DNA of 64,000 nt, taken from Cyanobacteria bacterium FACHB-63. Its GTDB lineage: Bacteria; Cyanobacteriota; Cyanobacteriia; Leptolyngbyales; Leptolyngbyaceae. Made by a program: the position numbers and the translations under genes. Position 1 is the stretch's first letter. Each line of letters starts with the position of its first letter. This document shows, one piece after another, positions 1 to 8,486 of this stretch. The stretch spans positions 1-64,000 of the forward strand of contig JACJNX010000060.1 of the NCBI GenBank assembly GCA_014695255.1, written 5' to 3'. A model generated the notes under the pieces. It saw nothing but the letters and a program-made list of their open reading frames with translations, was not told the DNA's origin and searched no databases.

Positions 1-110
1 TTGTGGCTTGCACAATTTTCGTCTTGAGCATCGCCAGTTGAGATTTGCCTAATTTGACGAGAACTAGGAACACAGGTCTCAATTCTTTTGACTGCTATTT
101 CCGATAAAGT

Positions 111-470
111 TTAATACACTGTTTCGTCTTCTTTGCGCCAAGCCGGATCAACGATGCAAATAAAAACGATCGCTTCATCCCCCACATTCCGAATAAACTG
201 CCGCGCATTTGGCGGAATATATACAGCATCGCCTGCCCGAACCGTCTGCACCTCATTATCAATGTGCATTTCGCCAATTCCACTCAGAATGTAATACACC
301 TCAGAAGTCTTGAGAGAATGCGCGATCGACACCTGACCCACAGGCACGATCGCGTGAGCCAAACTGTAGCGCAACTTGATCGCTTGCTTGTCTGGATGCA
401 GCAATTCCCGCAGCAGTGTACCGTCTCCTGCCACAAACTCCGGGCAATCCGCCAAACTTCTCACCAACAT
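111..470 (-). CDS. Small cupin-domain protein
   Basis: A 119-residue single-domain cupin. The core from about residue 45 to 110 has the two cupin motifs: AHSLKTSEVYYILSG, with the His and Glu expected of motif 1, and GDAVYIPPNARQFIRN as motif 2. The His usually found in motif 2 is Gln here, so the metal site is altered and no particular reaction can be assigned. It begins 3 bp downstream of the stop of the membrane protein at 474-746, so the two are probably cotranscribed from the minus strand. Function could be small-molecule or sugar-phosphate binding; this is inference from the fold only. Confidence 0.8.
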   Translation of the reverse strand: MLVRSLADCPEFVAGDGTLLRELLHPDKQAIKLRYSLAHAIVPVGQVSIAHSLKTSEVYYILSGIGEMHIDNEVQTVRAGDAVYIPPNARQFIRNVGDEAIVFICIVDPAWRKEDETVY

Positions 471-473
471 TAA

Positions 474-746
474 TTAACGCTCGTAATAATCGGGGCACGC
501 GATCGCATCTTCGGAAAGCGCGGTCATCGGATGCACTGGACACTTGAGATTATAATCTCCCGTGAAAAACTGGCAATCCGCGCAGGGAATTTCGTGCATC
601 TGTTTGGCTTGCTTTACCGTATCTCGTGTGACCTCAAACGTCCGCCAAGCCATGCTCAAAACCAGCGCCCAAGCCGCAATAAAACAAGTCGGAACCAAGA
701 AGGGCTGAAACCAATGAATCAGACTTACTAAAACTTTAAAGAACAT
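474..746 (-). CDS. Small membrane-anchored protein with four cysteines
   Basis: A 90-residue protein with one hydrophobic segment at about residues 12-33 and a soluble C-terminal part holding CADC, a KCP and a final ACPDYY. The four cysteines suggest a metal site or disulfides at the membrane surface. It is the first gene of a minus-strand pair with the cupin gene, 3 bp apart. I recognise it only as a conserved cyanobacterial type of hypothetical protein; no reaction can be proposed. Confidence 0.65.
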   Translation of the reverse strand: MFFKVLVSLIHWFQPFLVPTCFIAAWALVLSMAWRTFEVTRDTVKQAKQMHEIPCADCQFFTGDYNLKCPVHPMTALSEDAIACPDYYER

Positions 747-870
747 CTCACGAAATCAACCAGATCGTTATGGGCAATTTAGGTTAAATAATAGTAGACC
801 CCTTGGCATCTAACCCCGGACTTAAGGGTGATTTACCAAACTTGCGATTGCCCATTTAATCAACACCATC

Positions 871-2343
871 ATGAGAGTTTCTCTGGCTGCTAGCCCCGCT
901 CAATCCCAACAAACCCGCCACCAGCTTGCCAACCCCGAAGACTCCCTATCCTATGAGTTAGGCAAAGCGGTACAAGAATTGCCCCCAGTTTATACACGAG
1001 TTTTAGCAGGCAGCATCAGCGTTCTAGTGCTGGGAACGATCAGCTGGGCACACTTTAGCGAAGTTGAAGAAGTCGCCAATGCCAACGGAAAAATTGTTCC
1101 TTCGACCGAAGTTCGGCCGTTTCGTGCTCCTAGCGTCGGAACGATCACAAAAATCAACGTCAAGCCAGGAATGACTGTTGAAAAAGGACAAACCCTGATG
1201 GAAATCGATCCGGGGGCAACCGAAACGAACGTCGATAGCTTGAAGCAGGACGCGAAAAAAATTCAGGAAGACATTCAGCGACTCCAAGCAGAGAGCCAAG
1301 GACAAGGTGCAACCGGAAATGCGTTACAAGATCAACTGACTGCCTCACGCCAACGAGAATTTGTTGATAAGCAAAATGCTGCCATTGCCGAAGCCAATCG
1401 GCAAAACGCGACGATCGGCGAAGCCCAAGCCCGTCTAGAGCGCTTCCAAGAAAACTTGGTTAATGCCCGTGCAACTTTAACAAACGCGACTACAAGTAAA
1501 GCAGATGCCCGCAAAAACCTAGAAATTGCCCAAGAGCGACAAAGACGACTCAAAACTCTAGAAGATACCGGAGCCGTTCCGCACTTAGAATTGCTGAACG
1601 CAGCCGCACAGGTAACGCAAGCTAGCCAACAACTCACAAGCGCTATTAATCAAATTAATGAGGCGGAAGGTCAAATCACTTCCCTCGAAAGAGAAATTGA
1701 GGCGCAACAACAGCGGATTAATCAGGCTCGACAGGCTTTTGAATCGGCACGCAGCACCGCACAAGGACTCACCCCCCAGCGTCAATCAGAAATTTTGACG
1801 CAGCTAAAACAACGTCGGGAAGAGTTGACCAAGAAACAAGGCGAAATTGCGGTTGCAACCCAGCAGCGTAAAGACCGCGAATCGATCACGGCTCCTTTTG
1901 CGGGAATAATCTATAACCTCAAAGCTACAGAAGGATTGGTACAGCAGGGTGAAGAACTCCTCTCGCTGCTACCAAAAGATCGCGACTTGGTGCTAGAAGT
2001 TAAAGTCTCTAACCAAGATATCGGCTTTGTGCGTCCGGGAATGAAAGCAAAAGTGAAGCTGGCAACCTTCCCGTACCAAGAATTCGGCGTGATCGAGGGA
2101 GAGCTGATTTCGATTAGCCCAGACGCAGTGGTCGAAAGAGATGAAAACGGGCGCGAATTAGGACCTGTTTTCCCGGCAAAGGTGAGACTTGATCGTGATG
2201 CGATTCCCGTTCGGGGCCGCGATGTCGAGCTTTCTCCAGGGATGGCAGGAACAGCAGACATCGTGACTCGTAAGCGATCAATTCTCTCCTTCCTAGTTGA
2301 GCCGATTACGCGCCGATTCAGCGAAGCCTTCTCGGTGCGATAA
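871..2343 (+). CDS. HlyD-family membrane fusion protein (type I secretion/efflux adaptor)
   Basis: A 490-residue periplasmic adaptor. A short cytoplasmic N-terminus is followed by one membrane segment at about residues 42-62, a biotinyl-lipoyl-like half motif (PSVGTITKINVKPGMTVEKG), a long Gln/Glu/Ala-rich coiled coil at about 105-320, the second lipoyl half (SITAPFAGIIYNLKATEG) and a C-terminal beta-barrel region ending in the GMAGTADI signature. This order is typical of HlyD adaptors that join an inner-membrane ABC transporter to a TolC-type channel. No ABC ATPase or outer-membrane channel lies beside it, so its partner and substrate are unknown. A strong terminator follows it. Confidence 0.92.
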   Translation: MRVSLAASPAQSQQTRHQLANPEDSLSYELGKAVQELPPVYTRVLAGSISVLVLGTISWAHFSEVEEVANANGKIVPSTEVRPFRAPSVGTITKINVKPGMTVEKGQTLMEIDPGATETNVDSLKQDAKKIQEDIQRLQAESQGQGATGNALQDQLTASRQREFVDKQNAAIAEANRQNATIGEAQARLERFQENLVNARATLTNATTSKADARKNLEIAQERQRRLKTLEDTGAVPHLELLNAAAQVTQASQQLTSAINQINEAEGQITSLEREIEAQQQRINQARQAFESARSTAQGLTPQRQSEILTQLKQRREELTKKQGEIAVATQQRKDRESITAPFAGIIYNLKATEGLVQQGEELLSLLPKDRDLVLEVKVSNQDIGFVRPGMKAKVKLATFPYQEFGVIEGELISISPDAVVERDENGRELGPVFPAKVRLDRDAIPVRGRDVELSPGMAGTADIVTRKRSILSFLVEPITRRFSEAFSVR

Positions 2344-2351
2344 AGCGAAAG

Positions 2352-2385
2352 AAGATTGGGTGTTTTTGGACATCCAATCTTTTTT
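2352..2385 (+). terminator. Rho-independent terminator after the HlyD gene
   Basis: Arms AAGATTGGGTGT and ACATCCAATCTT form a 12-bp stem with one G-U pair and a short loop, followed by a T run. It starts 8 bp after the HlyD stop codon. Confidence 0.85.
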
Positions 2386-2588
2386 GAAAAAATCTGATTT
2401 ACACAATGTAATAATTCACATCTGCGCTATGATAGAGCATAGTGTAGCGAAACGATTGCATCTGACCGCACCGCATCTTCGAGTGGTGAGTAAAGTGAGG
2501 AAACTCCGGGAGCGATCGAGCTAATTCTTTAGGCTTCGCTGCGATCGAAGATTTCTGTTTTATTCTCTTTACTTATCCGAAGTTCTAC
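2386..2588 (+). promoter_or_regulatory. Leader and probable promoter region of rimO
   Basis: This 203-bp spacer holds a TATGAT box at about 2437, preceded by an AT-rich stretch, which could be the -10 element for rimO. A -35 element is not clear. A short GAGGAAACTCCGGGAGC string near 2497 resembles a universal RNase P RNA segment, but nothing around it supports an RNA gene. I see no convincing coding sequence. Confidence 0.3.
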
Positions 2589-3962
2589 ATGGGCAACAAG
2601 CCAACGATCGCCTTCTCTCATTTGGGCTGCGAAAAAAATCGAATCGATACAGAGCATATGCTCGGTCTTTTAGTTCAAGCAGGCTACCAGGTCGATGCAG
2701 ACGAAGAACTCGCCGACTACGTCATTGTCAATACCTGTAGTTTTATCCAAGCTGCCCGCGAAGAATCGGTGCGAACCTTGGTCGAGTTAGCTGAGTCTGA
2801 CAAAAAGATTGTGATTACAGGCTGCATGGCGCAGCACTTCCAAGAACAATTACTCGATGAATTACCGGAAGCAGTGGCGCTTGTGGGCACAGGCGACTAT
2901 CATAAGATAGTAGATGTGATTAAGCGCGCAGAATCTGGAGAGCGCGTCAAAGAGGTTTCTGAAGAGCCGACTTATATCGCTGACGAAACCACTCCCCGAT
3001 ACCGCACGACGACCGAGGGCGTTGCATATATGCGGATTTCAGAAGGCTGCGATTATCGATGCGCCTTTTGTATTATCCCGCACTTGCGAGGAAACCAGCG
3101 ATCGCGCACAATAGAGTCGATCGTCCAAGAAGCGGAACATTTGGCTTCAGAAGGCGTGAAAGAGATTATCTTAATCTCGCAGATTACGACGAACTACGGA
3201 TTAGACCTTTACGGAGAACCCAAGCTTGCCGAACTGCTTCGCGCTTTAGGCAAAGTTGATGTTCCCTGGATTCGGATGCACTACGCTTATCCGACCGGAC
3301 TCACTCCTAAAGTCATCGAAGCAATTCGAGAAACGCCCAACGTTCTACCCTATCTGGATTTACCGCTCCAGCATTCCCACCCGGAAATGCTGCGATCGAT
3401 GAGTCGCCCCTGGCAAGGTCGGGTAAATGACAGCATTATCGAACGGCTGAAAGCAGAGATTCCCAATGCAGTGTTGAGAACGACGCTGATTGTGGGCTTT
3501 CCTGGTGAAACAGAAGAGCATTTTGAGCATCTCAAGCAGTTTCTTGAGCGACACGAGTTCGATCACGTTGGCGTGTTTACTTTTTCGGCTGAAGAAGGCA
3601 CACCCGCCTACAGTCTGCCCAATCAACTGCCTCAATCGGTGATGGATGCGCGTCGAGATGCCTTGATGCAGCTTCAACAGCCGATTTCCCTCAAAAAGAA
3701 TCGCGCTCAGATCGGCAAAGTTGTAGACGTGCTGATCGAGCAAGAGAATCCCCAGACCGGAGAACGCATCGGACGATCGGCGCGATTTTCCCCGGATGTG
3801 GACGGACTTGTATACGTCGAAGGCGATGCTGCACTCGGTACGATTGTGCCTGTGCTAATCGTCGATGCGGATGTGTACGACCTATACGGACGAATTGCGA
3901 ATGCTGCGGATCTGATCCAGCACTCCGCGATCGCCGTTCCTGCTAGTGCTGTGTTGAAATGA
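2589..3962 (+). CDS. rimO: Ribosomal protein uS12 methylthiotransferase RimO
   Basis: A 457-residue radical-SAM methylthiotransferase that adds a methylthio group to an aspartate of ribosomal protein S12. The N-terminal UPF0004 domain carries three cluster cysteines in LGCEKNR, NTCSF and TGCMAQ. The radical-SAM core holds the CxxxCxxC motif in [16 protein letters not shown] at about residue 155. A TRAM domain occupies the last 70 or so residues. The 'LGCEKN' start and the length separate it from MiaB. It stands alone between two spacers and is probably monocistronic. Confidence 0.95.
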   Translation: MGNKPTIAFSHLGCEKNRIDTEHMLGLLVQAGYQVDADEELADYVIVNTCSFIQAAREESVRTLVELAESDKKIVITGCMAQHFQEQLLDELPEAVALVGTGDYHKIVDVIKRAESGERVKEVSEEPTYIADETTPRYRTTTEGVAYMRISEGCDYRCAFCIIPHLRGNQRSRTIESIVQEAEHLASEGVKEIILISQITTNYGLDLYGEPKLAELLRALGKVDVPWIRMHYAYPTGLTPKVIEAIRETPNVLPYLDLPLQHSHPEMLRSMSRPWQGRVNDSIIERLKAEIPNAVLRTTLIVGFPGETEEHFEHLKQFLERHEFDHVGVFTFSAEEGTPAYSLPNQLPQSVMDARRDALMQLQQPISLKKNRAQIGKVVDVLIEQENPQTGERIGRSARFSPDVDGLVYVEGDAALGTIVPVLIVDADVYDLYGRIANAADLIQHSAIAVPASAVLK

Positions 3963-4161
3963 CGATGTACTCCGTTTGCTCTGAATGCTAGACCCTCACC
4001 GCTTCTAATTTCTTACCCTTTCCGCGCCTTTAGTGGCAATGTTGTAGGAGCAAATTGCTTCTATGTCCGATTCAGACGGTTTGGCTGTGATTGCAAAGAC
4101 CGTCCCTGAGTTCGAGATTGTCGCTCCGGCGCAAGACCCTTACTTTTTACTAGGAGACTCA

Positions 4162-5601
4162 ATGACCCTTTCTTTTCATAGCCTTGGACTGTCTGAAGAC
4201 CGGATTCGCCACTTAGAAGACCTTGGATTTACAGCTCCGACTGCAATTCAGGCGCAAGCGATTCCGCATCTGCTGGCGGGACGTGATGTTGTCGGTCAAG
4301 CCCAGACCGGAACCGGAAAAACGGCAGCATTTGGTCTGCCGATTCTGGAGCGCATCGACCCAAAATCTCCCAATGTCCAAGCGCTAATTCTGACCCCGAC
4401 TCGCGAATTGGCAATGCAAGTTTGCCAAGCGATTCGCTCGTTTACAGACGATCGTCGAGTCAAAGTCGTGACAATCTACGGCGGACAATCGATTGATTTG
4501 CAAGTCGATCGCTTACGTCGTGGTGCTCAAATCGTTGTGGGAACCCCCGGCCGAGTGATCGATTTGCTCGGTCGCGGCGACCTCAGACTCAATGATCTCA
4601 ATTGGCTCGTCTTAGATGAAGCCGATGAGATGTTGAATATGGGCTTTATTCAAGATGTTGAAAAAATTCTGAACCAAGCCCCGGCTGATCGTCAGACCAC
4701 GTTCTTCTCAGCAACGATGGAGCCTTCGGTTCGCAAGCTGGTGACGAAATTCTTGCGATCGCCGATTACCGTGACGATCGAACAGCCGAAGGCTGCACCC
4801 TCGCGAATCAATCAGGTCGCTTACACGATTCCACGTGGTTGGACGAAAGCCAGAGCCATTTTGCCGATTCTGGAACTTGAAGATCCGGAGGCAGCAATTA
4901 TCTTTGTGCGGACTCGTCGCGCTGCGGCAGAACTCACCAGTCAACTACAAGCGGCAGGACACAGCGTGGATGAATACCACGGAGACCTGAGCCAAAGTCA
5001 GCGAGAGCGTTTGTTGCTGCGGTTCCGTCAGCAGCAGATCAAGTGGGTTGTAGCAACTGACATTGCGGCACGCGGAATTCACGTTGATGACTTGACCCAT
5101 GTGATCAACTACGACTTACCGGATAGCGTTGAAAGCTATGTTCACCGGATCGGTCGGACGGGTCGTGCAGGTAAAGAAGGGACTGCGATTTCACTCGTGC
5201 ATCCCCTCGATCGTCGCAAGCTGCGTGACATTGAAAACCATGTGCGTCAGCGCTTAGAAATCAAACCGATTCCGACTCGTGCGGAAATCGAAGCCCGCTA
5301 CTTGGATAAACTGCAATCTCAAGTGCGTGAAGCTTTAGCAGGTGAGCGTGTGGCATCGTTCTTGCCGATCGTTTCTCAGTTAGCTGAAGACTACGAACCG
5401 CATACGATCGCGGCTGCTGCGCTGCAAATGATCTACGATCGCACTCGACCCGCGTGGATTACGATGGGCACTGATCCAACTCCTGAAGAGTCCTCTGGTG
5501 GACGGATGAACGGAGGAGGGGGAGCTAAGTCTAAGCCTGTGAAGCGATCGAGACCTTCGGGATCGTCGGGTCATCGTCGTCAGCCTGCTCAGTCTAAGTA
5601 A
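4162..5601 (+). CDS. crhR: DEAD-box RNA helicase, CrhR-like
   Basis: An ATP-dependent RNA helicase. It shows the Q motif near the N-terminus, AQTGTGKT (motif I), PTRELA (Ia), DEAD (II), SAT (III), ATDIAARG (V) and HRIGRTGRAG (VI), then a helix-rich C-terminal region and a basic Gly/Arg/Ser tail. The stretches PRGWTKARAILPILELEDPE and SVDEYHGDLSQSQRERL are close to what I remember of the cold- and redox-regulated CrhR of Synechocystis. I chose the ATG at 4162 because AGGAG lies 5 bp upstream and the protein then begins like other DEAD helicases. An in-frame ATG at 4063 would add 33 residues unlike the family. It probably acts on mRNA structure under cold or redox stress; that role is inferred from the homologue. 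Confidence 0.9.
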   Translation: MTLSFHSLGLSEDRIRHLEDLGFTAPTAIQAQAIPHLLAGRDVVGQAQTGTGKTAAFGLPILERIDPKSPNVQALILTPTRELAMQVCQAIRSFTDDRRVKVVTIYGGQSIDLQVDRLRRGAQIVVGTPGRVIDLLGRGDLRLNDLNWLVLDEADEMLNMGFIQDVEKILNQAPADRQTTFFSATMEPSVRKLVTKFLRSPITVTIEQPKAAPSRINQVAYTIPRGWTKARAILPILELEDPEAAIIFVRTRRAAAELTSQLQAAGHSVDEYHGDLSQSQRERLLLRFRQQQIKWVVATDIAARGIHVDDLTHVINYDLPDSVESYVHRIGRTGRAGKEGTAISLVHPLDRRKLRDIENHVRQRLEIKPIPTRAEIEARYLDKLQSQVREALAGERVASFLPIVSQLAEDYEPHTIAAAALQMIYDRTRPAWITMGTDPTPEESSGGRMNGGGGAKSKPVKRSRPSGSSGHRRQPAQSK

Positions 5602-5624
5602 CGCTCTGCTCTTTGTATGATTAG

Positions 5625-5655
5625 AACTCCGACTTCTTTAAGAGGTCGGAGTTTT
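5625..5655 (+). terminator. Rho-independent terminator after the helicase
   Basis: Arms AACTCCGACTTC and GAGGTCGGAGTT, one wobble pair, a short loop and a T run. It separates the helicase gene from the exonuclease gene. Confidence 0.85.
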
Positions 5656-5675
5656 CCAGCTTTCGGACTCACACT

Positions 5676-6452
5676 ATGCCAACTCTTTCAACAGATCTGC
5701 TTGCGTTTTACCGGGATATCTGTTCGCGTCCGCTGACAGTAGTTGATTTAGAGACTTCTGGACATAAACCGCCGCGTAGTCGAGCGATCGAAGTCTCTGT
5801 TTTAAATGCAAGCTTGAAAGATGGCATTCTCAATCAAGAAACCTATCTAATTAATCCTAATGTGGTGATTCCTCCGATCATCACCAACATTACGGGAATC
5901 TCTCAGGAGATGCTAGAAGATGCGCCTGCGCCCGAAGAGGTTTGGCTGAAGTGTTTGCCCTTGCTAGAGCAGGGAACATTGACGGCGCATAATATTGGCT
6001 TTGACTATCCGTTTATTCGATCGGAGTATGCGCGACTGGGTATTCCGTTTTATCGACCGAAGTCAGAGCAGCTTTGTACAGTGAAGCTGGCGCGATTGAT
6101 GCTGTCTGAGTTGCCATCACGCAGCTTGCCGAACTTAGTCAAACACTTTGAATTTCCGGTGGGAGAGTCGCATCGCGCTGAAGCCGATACGATGGCGTGT
6201 TGGCTTCTAGCGGAAATGTTGCTGAAGCAGATTGCGAATGAAGACGACGAAACGGTTTTAACTAGAATCGGACAGCAGCTTTTGTCGCTGGGTGATGCTG
6301 CAAAAATTATGGGGGGTTCACACAAAACGGTGCGGACTCGGATGGATGCCGCAGGGATTGAACCTTATGTTTCTCGGACGGGCGCTCCTTTGTATCGTCG
6401 TGTTGATGTTGAGTGGATGTATTGGCAAAAACATCAGCTCTCGCTCACTTAG
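5676..6452 (+). CDS. DnaQ-type 3'-5' exonuclease with C-terminal HTH-like region
   Basis: A 258-residue protein whose first 180 residues form a DEDDh exonuclease domain: VVDLETSG (Exo I Asp and Glu), HNIGFDYPFIRSEY (Exo II) and HRAEADTMA (Exo III His and Asp). This matches the proofreading epsilon-subunit fold. After residue 205, LSLGDAAKIMGGSHKTVRTRMDAAG looks like an excisionase/MerR-type DNA-binding helix-turn-helix. The exonuclease-HTH combination suggests a DNA repair or processing enzyme rather than the PolIII subunit itself. It follows a terminator, so it has its own promoter. Confidence 0.85.
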   Translation: MPTLSTDLLAFYRDICSRPLTVVDLETSGHKPPRSRAIEVSVLNASLKDGILNQETYLINPNVVIPPIITNITGISQEMLEDAPAPEEVWLKCLPLLEQGTLTAHNIGFDYPFIRSEYARLGIPFYRPKSEQLCTVKLARLMLSELPSRSLPNLVKHFEFPVGESHRAEADTMACWLLAEMLLKQIANEDDETVLTRIGQQLLSLGDAAKIMGGSHKTVRTRMDAAGIEPYVSRTGAPLYRRVDVEWMYWQKHQLSLT

Positions 6453-6907
6453 TTGGTGATCTAAGTGCGATCGTAGAGGCTTGCATTTGTGCGGGACTGA
6501 TATCAGTTCCCAAAAGTCCTGCTGCTAGTACCCTCGTAGACACATCAGTACCCTCGGAAAGACGCGAACACTGTAGGTGCAGCGAGGCTCCTAATCGCGT
6601 TTTTACCCGGATTTGTCGCAAGTATTCACGGATTTGGTATGAGGCACTATTTCTGCCTGAAGCCGTCCCAGTAATTGATAAGATTCCGGCGATCGATGGA
6701 GATTTCGCTGCGGTTTAGTTGGATCATGCTCCCTAAACTTTCCAAATATAGGATACTTCGATCCGGTATTGGTCAAGGTTCCTCAGTATGAGGAATTTAG
6801 AAATTAGTGCCTCTTAAATCGCGCCGAAGAACGCTATCGTACTGACGCTAGGATTGTTTTTTGCGTATCTACCGAGGTCAACATGAGTCAGCTTAGCAAC
6901 ACTACAC
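6453..6907. other. Gene-less spacer (455 bp) with palindrome and direct repeat
   Basis: No convincing coding sequence. It holds a direct repeat of AGTACCCTCG (near 6526 and 6546) and a perfect palindrome with arms TTCCTCA/TGAGGAA at 6779-6795, about 90-110 bp before the next ORFs, where an operator could sit. The end of the spacer contains the start of a 24-codon ORF described separately. Confidence 0.4.
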
Positions 6908-6957
6908 ATGATATTCGAGTCGAATTGCTGCCCGGATTGCACGAATGTAGAGATTAA
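6883..6957 (+). CDS. Possible 24-codon leader ORF
   Basis: An ATG at 6883 is preceded by GAGG at a good distance and opens a 24-residue frame ending at TAA 6955-6957. It overlaps the first codons of the next ORF in another frame. It could be a leader peptide, a remnant of the true N-terminus separated by a frameshift, or chance. Confidence is low. Confidence 0.2.
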   Translation: MSQLSNTTHDIRVELLPGLHECRD

Positions 6958-8392
6958 GTCCTGTAAACCATTCATCGTTTCAGAGCGAAAACGACCTGGC
7001 GATCGTGCGGTTGCTCCAGAACGGATGGCTCTGCCTGACTCAACCGGTAGTGTTTCTAACCGACGTGATCGCCTCGAAACGATTCGACCTGCAACTCAAC
7101 CGATCAAGCGAGTATTTCTTGTTGTTAACTTAGCTGAGTTGGCGCAACCCTCGATCGCAGCAAGCCTAACCAGTCTCCGGAGTCAAACGGCAGCAGCGTT
7201 AAGGGTGCAAGGTTTTACGGTTGTGGAGGTTCCGATAGAGATTCGATCAGAAGCCGCGATCGCTTGGATCAATCGACGTGCGGTTCCTGGAGATGCAGCT
7301 TTATCGATCCAATCTGACGCATTTTCTAATCCTGATGCGCGAGGCATTGCAGCGTTCTACCGGGCAGGAAGTTTGGAGCGCCGTCAACAGGCGAAGCAAC
7401 TGATCGATCAAATTTTAATGAACGTGCCGAACTGGATCGATCGTGGAATCAAACCTGATACTGAAACCGCATTTGGTAGCCTTCCGTTTGTGCGCCAAAT
7501 GCGAATTCCGGCGATCGCGCTAAATGTAGGTTTTGCAACGAGTCCACAGGATCGAGCGATCGTTCGGTCTCGCTCCTTGGCGATCGCTAAAGGCATTGCG
7601 GCTGGGTTAGCGCGTTGGAACCAAACTCCCAAGCCGATTAATCTCAGCATCAATGGCAAGGTTTTCAATCGCAAAGGGGCGATTATCGAAGGCAGCGCTT
7701 ACCTGCCGATCGAGGTGTTAAATCAACTCAAGATTGATGCCCAGCGCTCTAAAACGGCGCGGCTGATCACAAACAACAATAGCACTTACATTCGGGCGAT
7801 CGATTTACAAACCTTGGGCGTTTTAGTGGGGTGGAATTCGAGCCGTCGAACGGTTGTTTTACGAACAACGCTGCCTTTAACCTTGAATAAATTAAGCCGC
7901 ATTATGGGACGCGGTTATTTGTCAAAAAACACCTTAAAAGCATTTCTTCAGCAGAACAATCCCCAAGCATTTAGAGCCTTTCCCGAAATTGCCGATTTAT
8001 ATATCGAAGAAGCGACGATCGAAGGCGTGAACCCGGATATTGCCTTTACGCAGGCTTTAATCGAAACCAATTTTTTTCGCTTTGGAAGTGTGTTTCAGCC
8101 GAGCCGCAACAACTTTGCTGCACTCAAGGATGTGGGCAGCGCTTCAGACGGCGCGGTTTTTCCTAACACTAGAACCGGAGTTCGTGCCCATATTCAACTA
8201 TTGAAAACTTACGCCAGCTTAGAGCCATTCAATCGAGCGATCGTTACTCCGCGATTTCGCTTTATCGAACGAGGAATCGCTCCTCAAATCGAGCAGTTAG
8301 GGCGTTATTACTCAGATGATCCTTCTTATGCAGAAAAAATTCTGGGATTGCTGAGACAGCTTTATGAGTATCAACTGGCTCAAACCCTGTGA
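6908..8392 (+). CDS. Cell-wall hydrolase-like protein: degenerate amidase_3, stalk domain, glucosaminidase
   Basis: A 494-residue protein in three parts. Residues 68-240 resemble an N-acetylmuramoyl-L-alanine amidase (Amidase_3), recognisable from AIAWINRR, ALSIQSDAFSNP, RGIKPDTETAFGSLPFVRQ and ALNVGFATSPQDRAIV. Residues 245-325 look like a copper-amine-oxidase N-terminal type stalk domain (SINGKVF...AYLPIEVL). Residues 330-490 look like a glucosaminidase (FTQALIETNFFRFG, with the likely catalytic Glu, and NNFAALKDVG). The zinc ligands of the amidase part are missing: the usual AGHGG is replaced by a stretch with no His, IHAD is IQSD, and the Glu before VGF is Asn. The start is uncertain; ATG 7025 is an alternative, and no signal peptide is visible. 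The glucosaminidase part may still be active. Confidence 0.75.
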   Translation: MIFESNCCPDCTNVEIKSCKPFIVSERKRPGDRAVAPERMALPDSTGSVSNRRDRLETIRPATQPIKRVFLVVNLAELAQPSIAASLTSLRSQTAAALRVQGFTVVEVPIEIRSEAAIAWINRRAVPGDAALSIQSDAFSNPDARGIAAFYRAGSLERRQQAKQLIDQILMNVPNWIDRGIKPDTETAFGSLPFVRQMRIPAIALNVGFATSPQDRAIVRSRSLAIAKGIAAGLARWNQTPKPINLSINGKVFNRKGAIIEGSAYLPIEVLNQLKIDAQRSKTARLITNNNSTYIRAIDLQTLGVLVGWNSSRRTVVLRTTLPLTLNKLSRIMGRGYLSKNTLKAFLQQNNPQAFRAFPEIADLYIEEATIEGVNPDIAFTQALIETNFFRFGSVFQPSRNNFAALKDVGSASDGAVFPNTRTGVRAHIQLLKTYASLEPFNRAIVTPRFRFIERGIAPQIEQLGRYYSDDPSYAEKILGLLRQLYEYQLAQTL

Positions 8393-8409
8393 ATTGCTCT
8401 GAGCGATCG

Positions 8410-8447
8410 AAAAGGTCGACCAAGAAAACTTCCTGATCGACCTTTTT
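8410..8447. terminator. Bidirectional terminator between convergent genes
   Basis: Arms AAAAGGTCGA and TCGACCTTTTT flank a loop of about 17 bases. T runs exist on both strands. It serves the cell-wall protein from the left and gnd from the right. Confidence 0.75.
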
Positions 8448-8486
8448 GCGGACGTTCCCAAGCTAGTTGGCTTTAAGTGTAACTGA

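Noticed and set aside
2297-2524. 75-codon ORF across the end of the HlyD gene
   Set aside because: It runs through a strong terminator and has no supported start.
2480-2525. Segment GAGGAAACTCCGGGAGC resembling the start of RNase P RNA
   Set aside because: Only one short string matches, and neither the rest of the conserved core nor the length (about 400 nt) is present before rimO begins.
6413-6718. 101-codon ORF after the exonuclease
   Set aside because: It overlaps the exonuclease end in another frame, has no ribosome site and looks random.
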